From NCBI GenBank assembly GCA_029718625.1, contig CM056385.1:26918273-26982272 (forward strand): 64,000 nt of DNA, in the 5' to 3' direction. This document shows, in pieces, positions 57,001 to 64,000 of the stretch; within the stretch, counting starts at the first letter, position 1; every line of letters starts with the position of its first letter. The notes beneath the pieces were generated by a model that saw only the letters and a list, made by a program, of their open reading frames with translations, was not told the DNA's origin and did no database searches. The translations under genes and the position numbers were made by a program. This DNA is from Synaphobranchus kaupii (taxonomy: Eukaryota; Chordata; Actinopteri; Anguilliformes; Synaphobranchidae).

Positions 57001-60000
57001 GGTGCTGTGCTTGGCCAATAGGGAGCGCTGGTCAGGACTTTGTACACCTATCAGAAAAAGACTGGGAACTGCTACTACTGTCCTGAAAGGACTAGGGACT
57101 TTTTTGCCAACAGTAAACTGATCCTAGATCACAATCCAGATTTTACTCTAAACGGTCGGAGTCTGAATTGGGTGTGGCAAAGCTGATGTCAGTTCTCCTG
57201 GAAAGTGCAGACGATACTCTTAGAATCCTGAAACTATGGCACTGCACAGCTTCGATGAGACTTCTTTATAAAATAATCCCTGACTGGTTGCAATGCTATC
57301 ATTAACATAAGTGCCGTAATTGATTGTTTTATACTCTTTTTGACTTTCCTATGTGTTACTAATGCCTGGCCCGTACTGGTATCAAGTGATATTTTCTCCT
57401 TTGCCCTTGATAAGAATGTCTGAAAGATCAGGAGAGCAATGCTTTCCAGCATCATGACTAACAGTACCATCTTCACATGAGTTTGCAGAACACATACCAC
57501 AAGAAACGGAAACACAAAGTAACAAAAGCAGGTGAATGTGCTGTACCTACGATATACGGCTGTGACACCTCTTCTCCGCTCTCAGTGACATCTGTATAAG
57601 GTAACTGAACAAGAGAAACATTAAAGGAAAATTAAAGAAAAAATCGGTGAGCTGGATTCCCCTTGCCCATTGGCCCACTTCCCCGTGATTCCCCTTTCCC
57701 ATTGGCCCACTTCCCCGTGATTCCCCTTTCCCATTGGCCCACTTCCCCGTGAGCTGGATTCCCCTTTCCCATTGGCCCACTTCCCCGTGAGCTGGATTCC
57801 CCTTTCCCATTGGCACACTTCCCCGTGAGCTGGATTCCCCTTTCCCATTGGCACACTTCCCCGTGAGCTGGATTCCCCTTTCCCATTGGCACACTTCCCC
57901 GTGAGCTGGATTCCCCTTTCCCATTGGCCCACTTCCCCGTGAGCTGGATTCCCCTTTCCCATTGGCCCACTTCCCCGTGAGCTGGATTCCCCTTTCCCAT
58001 TGGCCCACTTCCCCGTGAGCTGGATTCCCCTTTCCCATTGGCCCACTTCCCCGTGAGCTGGATTCCCCTTTCCCATTGGCCCACTTCCCCGTGAGCTGGA
58101 TTCCCCTTTCCCATTGGCACACTTCCCCGTGAGCTGGATTCCCCTTTCCCATTGGCGCACTTCCCCGTGAGCTGGATTCCCCTTTCCCATTGGCCCACTT
58201 CCGCGTGAGCTGGATTCCCCTTTCCCATTGGCACACTTCCCCGTGAGCTAGATTCCCCTTTCCCATTGGCACACTTCCCCGTGAGCTGGATTCCCCTTTC
58301 CCATTGGCACACTTCCTGCTGCAGAGCTGCAATCAGGCCAGCGAAGGGAACAGCACTGGGCCGGACTGGTTGCAAATCGACAGCGAGAAAAGAGAAGGAC
58401 TCGATTTTTGTGTAAATGACCCCGTGCCTACCTGATGCACGGTAACCTTTGCATCCAGGTCAGCCGCCATGCGACTCAGGCCGAAGCGGGCGAGGTCTAG
58501 CGGGTCCTGGGGAAGCTGGTGTGGGATGGGATAGGGGTTCACGTTCTTGAACCTGGGGAACCAGTACATGATCCGCTGGTACTTTCGCATGGGGTGACTC
58601 TTCTCCCCAAAGATCTGCACCAGAAGGACCTTGGTTTCCACGTTGGGCAGGATTCCTGATGATTGAAAATGAGACGACATTCATGTAAGCCTTTTTTGTG
58701 AGGGCGGCCGACTCTCAAGCCATCGACAAGTCCGCCCCTTGCCGGGTTTACAAGGGGTTTCACAGTGGAAATAAAAAATTATATCAGAATCACGCTCCTT
58801 TAGCTCCTAAACGACACTCCTTTCACTCCTATATTACATTCCTTCAGTTCACAAATTACACTCCTTTAGCACCTAAATTACTCTCCTTTAGCTCCTAAAT
58901 TATGCTCATGTAGATTTGCCACAACATGCTGGGCCACACTCTCATATCACATTAACAAAGCAGCTGGACACACCGTAATTTTCCATCTGCTCCAGCAGCT
59001 GCACGCCACACTCCTGCTGCCGTGGATAGTGATTGTATATCCGTTGGATAAAGTTCCGCGGCACAAAAACTTCCTTGGGGAAAACGTCTAGGAGCTTGTT
59101 GTACACAGCAAGGTCACGCTCCACTCCGAATTCCAACATCTTCTTCAGAGCGGCGTAGATGAACTCCACGTGCCCGCGGCGTCGGATGTCCTGCTTGACG
59201 AAGACGTCGATCACGCGGTTGAATGTGGCCTTGGTCTTAGACTCCTGGGCCACACGCTCAAACAGGTCATCATGGGTGACCAGAGATTTGTCCCAGTTCC
59301 CCTCGTGTTCAGGTTTCTCCCCATAGTCCTTAGCGATGGGTTGGTTCTTCAGAAGTGTACCACTGCCATGGAGACTCCTTAGTGACCGCTGAGAACATAA
59401 AAGATGTTTCTTAGAGATATGCCTGAAACATTTTAGTTATATATAGCACTTATTAGATACACTGTGACTGAATGTTGATCTAGATTAGAAGATCCGCTAA
59501 ATATCTGCAATGCAATATAATGTTCAGGTGATATTACAACACTGTATAAAATACTGGGATCAGTGCATTCAAAAAGCATCAGAGACATATTTACATTTAC
59601 ACAGTATGCTTACATTTCAGCTAGGGCTGCACAATGAGTTTAATTTTAATCATGATTACAATTTTGGCTTTCCACGATTACTAAACAAGAATAATCGAGA
59701 ATGACGATGAAGGCACAGTCTGTTTACAAATGAAAACTCTCACTTTACTGGACTTTTCTCAAATCAAGCACTCCTATTTTTCCTCCCTCACAGTAGAGGG
59801 TTAGGGTCAGAAATTGCAAAAACATAAGCATTATTCTGTTCATTCAAAATGTTAAAGCGCAATAAAAGTATTATGTTCCAAAAACCAATGAATAATCGTG
59901 TTAAATAATCGTGATTCCAATATTGACTAAAATAATCTTGATTAACTTTTTGCCATAATCGTGCAGCCCTAATTTGAGCACACTTTGTTGACTGCAAGTG

Positions 60001-60229
60001 TAGCCCCACAGTTGAGTCAAGACAAGTTCCAGGTCAGTAACATGTCACTGTTGCCTATGGATTTATGTAAATGATGAGGAAAACCCCTCACCTGGACAGA
60101 ACACCTGTGCAGGAATGGGGAGTGTACATGAGGAACTCTAACCAGAGCTGCAGTCGGAGCAATGGCCCTGAGGTACACTGTCAGGGCCCTTAAATTCTGT
60201 ATCCGTAAAAGACAGGGAGCGCAGTTCAT
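54071..60229 (-). CDS. ecsit: ECSIT, mitochondrial complex I assembly and Toll signalling adaptor
   Basis: The 443-residue protein has seven coding exons, 5' to 3': 60229-60092, 59388-58974, 58655-58432, 57604-57547, 57047-56899, 55663-55558 and 54312-54071. All have AG/GT borders and frames that close; the total is 444 codons with the stop. Residues 1-46 contain Arg but no acidic residue, as in a mitochondrial presequence. The conserved core reads [44 protein letters not shown], then [12 protein letters not shown] and [13 protein letters not shown]. The last exon has FAMCMAG and LQETNP and an acidic tail. In vertebrates ECSIT helps assemble complex I with NDUFAF1 and ACAD9 and acts with TRAF6. 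Its length is close to that of the mammalian protein. The final acceptor (TCTGTAAAAG) is poor in pyrimidines. Introns hold a Harbinger element, two other miniature elements and a 38-bp minisatellite. Confidence 0.93.
54713..55495 (+). mobile_element. PIF/Harbinger-type element in the last ecsit intron
   Basis: Terminal repeats GGCTGCATTTACACT and AGTGTAAAGGCAGCC are flanked by the 3-bp duplication TTA (54710-54712 and 55496-55498), which is the Harbinger signature. ATCCGAT motifs cluster near both ends. The element is 783 bp and keeps only part of a transposase. Confidence 0.85.
54930..55253 (+). pseudogene. N-terminal fragment of a HARBI1-like transposase
   Basis: A 107-residue ORF contains [13 protein letters not shown], then [18 protein letters not shown]. 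This is the N-terminal region of Harbinger transposases ahead of the DDE domain, which is missing. An Arg-rich patch precedes it. It is a truncated passenger of the surrounding element. Confidence 0.75.
56290..56830. mobile_element. Miniature inverted-repeat element in ecsit intron
   Basis: The ends TGGCTGTGTCCGAAT and ATTCGGACACAGCCA are perfect complements. The element is 541 bp with no transposase. I could not find a convincing target duplication. The class is probably hAT. The rest of this intron, 55664-56289, shows nothing recognised. Confidence 0.7.
57647..58315. repeat. 38-bp minisatellite, about 17 copies, in an ecsit intron
   Basis: The unit contains TTCCCCGTGAGC, TGGATTCCCC and TTTCCCATTGGCCCAC. 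Two units at the left end are shortened. Variation is mostly GCCCAC against GCACAC. Each unit carries ATTGG, an inverted CCAAT box. Because 38 is not a multiple of three, all three minus-strand frames stay open for 190-260 codons; these are not genes. Confidence 0.95.
59622..59971. mobile_element. Miniature hAT-like element in ecsit intron
   Basis: The ends TAGGGCTGCACAAT and ATAATCGTGCAGCCCTA are inverted repeats, a common fish pattern. AATAATCGTG and ATAATCG words recur inside. About 350 bp, non-coding. Confidence 0.7.
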
Positions 60230-61072
60230 GGTCGATGCATAACGGTCCTTCAGCAGTCTGGTATTCTGCAGGGGGTTACAAGACTTCACCATCCACTACA
60301 ATACTATGTTGTTGGACACCAACCACACAATCACAAAACGAATGGTATATTTATAGAACGTGACATTAAATGTTTTTGTTTATTACTTACCAGAGTCTTA
60401 TTCCTTTGGGGTTATGACTTCCATAGCTTAAGCTGTAGTAATGACATGCAGTCACAAACAAAAATACACACTGTAATAATAGTTAGCCAATATTCGACAA
60501 TGTCTTACAGGATTTGCTACGACCTTTCTTGGATTACTGCTGCACACTCAAACAGATGACAACATATGAATATGGCTCCGTGAAAGGCATCACACGCCAT
60601 CCATTTCAAATTGATCTGTCAATCTGCTTTACATTCCACCAAAAACAAACCATCCTTAGCTTGTTTGCACAATATATTGAACCCGTTTGTTTATCGCATT
60701 AATCAAGCTAGCCAACCTAGTTATACCTACGTATTTATTTACATACACATAACAGTAACGTTACATCACTATGAGCTAATCTACATTACAACGATTCATT
60801 TTTGGTGGGGAAAGACATTTATTGATAGATAACGTAAGTCAGATACATTAGTGAGTGAGGCATAATCCTAGATAATGTTTAGCTAAATTACAATTATAGC
60901 TTTATTACAATCTAGATAGTTCTAGTCAGTAAAAACTGTCAGTAAACATGTTTTATTATTATTTAATCAAAGGACTTACGCTATATGATCGCAAGCTTCT
61001 TCTTCATTAGCTAGAGAAACCGGTCTCCTTCAGAAACATGGGCATCGCCATTACTTCGCTGGAAGTACTTCC
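60230..61072 (-). promoter_or_regulatory. ecsit: ecsit 5' non-coding exon, uORFs and promoter-proximal site
   Basis: A donor GTAAGT follows 60980, and an acceptor CCCTGCAG precedes the exon start at 60265, so a 5' exon ending at 60980 is likely. It contains a 14-codon uORF (61051-61007), whose TAA overlaps the ATG of a second, 8-codon uORF (61007-60981) as TAATG. A third, 4-codon uORF in exon 2 ends in a TGA overlapping the main ATG (ATGA). GGAAGTACTTCC at 61061-61072 is a palindrome of two ETS-like sites. The transcription start is not known. Confidence 0.5.
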
Positions 61073-61902
61073 TGGTGCAGGCAGCTAAAACGTCCCCCCT
61101 AGGAGTTTGGAACTTAAAACGTAGTTCCGCCTGCCGGCCAAAGTAGAAGGCACTCATTTTGCTGGTGTATAATTCCGCAATTCGAGAACTTACCACACGA
61201 TGGCATTTGACCATAATGGAAAAAGTCCAAAATACCTTCAAGTTCACACACACAAAACAAACATTATAAATACATAGCCATACATCTTCCCTGGAAAGCC
61301 CCGTGTTGGTCCCCACAAAAATATTTTCACAATTAATTCTGTCGACGAGTGCCAAAACTGGATGTTCAACCTCTGGCGTCAAATGTTGTTCCCTTGTTAC
61401 AACAAAGATGGTAAAAATGTTTAAGATGCAAAGCCAACATAAAAAAATAAATACTAATAGCTAAGAAATTAGTTGTGCTTCGACTATGTAACGTTATCTG
61501 TTGTGTCTATTGCGTGGGTAGCTGCTGATTATCTGCTCAACAAACTTCAGCCAATGTTTCCCACCTCTGCGCCGAGCATTTCCTGGATCTGGGTCTTTGA
61601 GTGCAAAGCGAATCAATTTGGGCAGCATATGTACTGCGATGAGTGTCAGCTATTTAACTAACCAGCTTCGCTAGCTATCTTTGCAACTCCTCATAAGAAT
61701 TAAGAAGTTGAACTTGAGGATAATATCACAAATGTCTAAGTGAATAGGATTACTGCAGCGCTTGCTGTCAACGGATATCGGTTATCAGTGAAAACATCTC
61801 ATTTTATACGGCGAAAACCGAGGTAAAAAACAAAACAAAAAAAAGCATAAACACTTTCAAAAAATCAGAGGAAGCGATACTCCACGGGACCGACCCCCAG
61901 AT
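61073..61902. promoter_or_regulatory. Intergenic region between divergent ecsit and the micropeptide gene
   Basis: About 830 bp separate the ETS-like site of ecsit from the micropeptide ATG. The layout suggests a shared or bidirectional promoter. No TATA box was recognised, and there are no obvious repeats. Confidence 0.35.
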
Positions 61903-62720
61903 ATGGATGGGTTGGAAAATAGCTTGGGTAAGTTTATAAAATACTGTATTTTTAAGACAACTTTGTCGCTCATTTATTAAATGATATGTCTGATTTCTAT
62001 CCATGTTATCACTGCATCACACCATCTCGTAATTTCAAAATGCATGTGGGCGTACTTTCTACCGATACTGCTGATGTCGTAGCTAAGACATTTTCTGTTA
62101 ACCTACTGCAAATGTGAACAACATTTGTACAGTAACGTTAGCATACCTCTAGCAAATGTTATTATGTATCTACGTGTATTTAATATGCCCGTTCGTTGGC
62201 GGTTGTTGCTTGAGGATGCTATTACTTTGTTGTCGTTTCGGAAGAGAGTTAGGACATTCCAGTTAGGACATTTACATATCATATCTCTTTTCTAACTATT
62301 TGTGCTCTTTTGTATACATCGTTGCATCAATCTTATAACGTTAGTATTAAATTACAGGGCCAGGGGCGCTACTTTTTTTCACACGTTTAGTAGGAACAAT
62401 TCCCTCAGAAAAAGATAGCCTGCGTAATGTTATAAGAACGGGATTCTGGCATGGGCTACGTCATTGCAATGTTGCTGTTAATTTAAAAATGTAGCTAACG
62501 TTAATGGCAAATTATTAAAAAAGCATTAACGTTACAATATAACGTGTAGGCTACATTTGTTTTTGCAGTTAAGTGCTTTAAAGAATGTCCAATGGACTAC
62601 CGTGGTGATACCATGGGTGAGACTGAGAAACGACGGAAGCCACCTGTTGCTATGACACTTCGATCATTCTCAGTGCTTTTGTACGTGACCGCAGTGATCT
62701 GCCTGATTCACTATGGATGA
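61903..62720 (+). CDS. Unrecognised 58-residue tail-anchored membrane micropeptide, two exons
   Basis: Exon 1 is 61903-61927 (MDGLENSL plus one base) with donor GTAAGT. Exon 2 is 62569-62720 with acceptor TTTTTGCAG and a TGA stop. The phase fits. The N-terminal half is hydrophilic with two Cys (CFKEC) and a basic KRRKPP cluster. The last 22 residues are hydrophobic (FSVLLYVTAVICLIHYG), so it should be a C-terminal membrane anchor with a very short tail. An AATAAA follows at 62793. I know no family with this sequence. The gene model rests on splice signals, frame and the poly-A signal; a chance match cannot be excluded. Confidence 0.55.
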
Positions 62721-62792
62721 TCCCATACATGTTCTTGCGAGGCCAGTATGAATGTGATGGTTTACTATTACATAAAATGTGCATTTAAAACC

Positions 62793-62798
62793 AATAAA
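62793..62798 (+). terminator. Polyadenylation signal AATAAA
   Basis: AATAAA is 73 bp after the micropeptide stop; a second (ACAATAAAATG) follows 10 bp later. Confidence 0.5.
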
Positions 62799-63029
62799 GA
62801 CAATAAAATGTGCATTCATTTATTTGATAAACATCCCATTCGAACCTACGAAAACAACTCTTATCTACTGACTACTTCGGTAGCTCCAGTTAAAAGTGTG
62901 ACCCAACGAAACATTACGTTACATTATCTACAGTCAACCCTACTGTCCCAAAGCTGTTGTCTCCATGTTCATGTGCACTGTATGGAAAGAGGAAGTGCAC
63001 ACCCCACCTTGTTTATTCTCTTTCTTGTT

Positions 63030-63230
63030 TATTACAAACGGAAGAGATGACAGAAAAACTAGTTTACAGATGTATGAATGACTAACATTGTGTCTGTATT
63101 TCAGGTTTTTCCTGAACATTAACTATTATGCATGAACCCCTATGTATCTGCCAGTTACGGTAACGTTCAGCAGCACAGAGTGTTTATGAGAAGTGGCTTT
63201 GTGAAGGTTTTCTCAGGACTACAGTCGCTC
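63030..63230 (+). promoter_or_regulatory. 5' flank of a third SLC22 copy (C) or its remnant
   Basis: The block matches 24660-24870 upstream of copy B, including ATTGTGTCTGTATTTCAGG, ATCTGCCAGTT, GAGTGTTTATGAGAA and GGACTACAGTCGCTCC. In copy B the coding start follows 115 bp later. Here the match is cut by a CA repeat and no MGFSD-like start appears before 64000. Confidence 0.65.
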
Positions 63231-63238
63231 CACAAACG

Positions 63239-63239
<1 letters not shown>

Positions 63240-63318
<79 letters not shown>
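63240..63318. repeat. (CA)n microsatellite
   Basis: About 38 CA units directly after the copy C flank. Confidence 0.95.
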
Positions 63319-63474
63319 AACCAACCAGTTAGCTGCACGTTCAGTGATCCCCTTCTTATTTTTTTGGAATCACAAGTTTATGAAGTTGTGAAAGTAGTGT
63401 TAATTTAGGAAGAGTAATCAGGATAACATCTTGTGTTGACAGTCTAATATTTCTGTGCAGAGCTGCGCAGATCA

Positions 63475-64000
63475 ACCTGTGCAAGAAGCCATCTTTGCAG
63501 ACGTGTGCAGCTCTGTCTGTAATAGATTCCCTCTCTGTGGAGACATGCACAGCTCTGTCTCTAATAGATTCTCTCTCTGTGGAGACGTGCACAGCTCTCT
63601 CTGTAATAGATTCCCTCTCTGTGGAGATGTGCACAGCTCTCTCTGTAATAGATTCCCTGTCTGTGGAGACGTGCACAGCTCTCTCTGTGTAATAGATTCT
63701 CTCTCTGTGGAGATGTGCACAGCTCTCTCTGTGTAATAGATTTCCTCTCTGTGGAGACATGCACAGCTCTCTCTGTAATAGATTCCCTGTCTGTGGAGAC
63801 GTGCACAGCTCTCTCTCTGTAATAGATTCCCTCTCTGTGGAGATGTGCACAGCTCTCTCTGTAATAGATTCCCTGTCTGTGGAGACGTGCACAGCTCTCT
63901 CTCTGTGTAATCGATTCCCTGTCTGTGGAGACGTGCACAGCTCTCTCTCTGTAATAGATTCCCTCTCTGTGGAGATGTGCACAGCTCTCTCTGTAATAGA
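63475..64000. repeat. 42-bp minisatellite reaching the window end
   Basis: The unit reads TGTGGAGACGTGCACAGCTC, then TCTCTGTAATAGATTCCCTC and two more bases, repeated about 12 times with small CT-length changes. The period is a multiple of three, so long frames stay open on both strands; they are repeat artefacts. The array continues past 64000. Confidence 0.95.

Noticed and set aside
56812..57018. Separate small minus-strand gene
   Set aside because: The open frame is ecsit exon sequence read through its donor into the intron.
57647..58315. Possible CRISPR-like array
   Set aside because: The repeats abut one another without unique spacers, and the DNA is a vertebrate intron.
57547..58375. 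Three overlapping minus-strand ORFs of 190-260 codons with Gly/Lys/Ser-rich repeats
   Set aside because: They are the three frames of one 38-bp minisatellite within an ecsit intron. A period that is not a multiple of three explains why all frames are open.
63356..63982. Long minus-strand ORF rich in ESITERELCTSPQ-type repeats
   Set aside because: It is translation of the 42-bp minisatellite; both strands are equally open.

Overview
The window is nuclear DNA of a vertebrate, almost certainly a ray-finned (teleost) fish. The reasons are GT-AG introns, protein families typical of vertebrates, and a dense load of repeats usual in fish: retrovirus-like and Ty3 LTR elements, Tc1, hAT and Harbinger pieces, Penelope-like and LINE fragments, and CA, CT and TAA microsatellites. 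I cannot name the species. There are no operons, CRISPR arrays or bacterial systems.

Layout. 1-7059: an endogenous retrovirus-like element on the + strand, entering from the left edge, with leader, gag, an in-frame TAG, pro-pol, a short extra ORF, a polypurine tract and a 3' LTR. It apparently lies in intron 6 of an SLC22 gene that starts outside the window. 7820-15386: the last four exons (7-10) of that gene, copy A. Its intron 7 holds a decayed Ty3 element with a LINE nested inside. 15387-24659: intergenic DNA with a 2.4-kb foldback element whose arms carry tRNA-like sequence, a smaller inverted repeat, a Penelope-like GIY-YIG fragment and an LTR-like repeat. 24982-51432: a second, complete tandem copy B of the same gene, ten exons encoding 562 residues. 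Its introns are swollen by transposons; intron 3 is 13.2 kb and holds three large copies of an LTR-like repeat, two of them forming a 3.8-kb palindrome. 54071-60229 (minus strand): ecsit, seven coding exons encoding 443 residues, plus a 5' non-coding exon with short upstream ORFs. 61903-62720 (+ strand): a two-exon gene for a 58-residue, probably tail-anchored membrane micropeptide that I do not recognise, divergent from ecsit. 63030-63230 repeats the 5' flank of SLC22 copy B, so a third copy (C) or its remnant probably starts at the right edge, split off by CA and 42-bp repeat arrays.

The SLC22 copies form a tandem cluster of organic-anion-transporter-type genes, which move organic anions and drugs across the plasma membrane. 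Copies A and B share exon sizes, intron sequence and a decayed second copy of exon 7 in intron 7. This shows how the array grew: an exon-level rearrangement, then duplication, then gene conversion and lineage-specific insertions. ecsit is a separate housekeeping gene (mitochondrial complex I assembly and Toll signalling). It shares a likely bidirectional promoter region with the micropeptide gene. Exon borders come from reading frame and splice consensus only; none were tested against transcripts.
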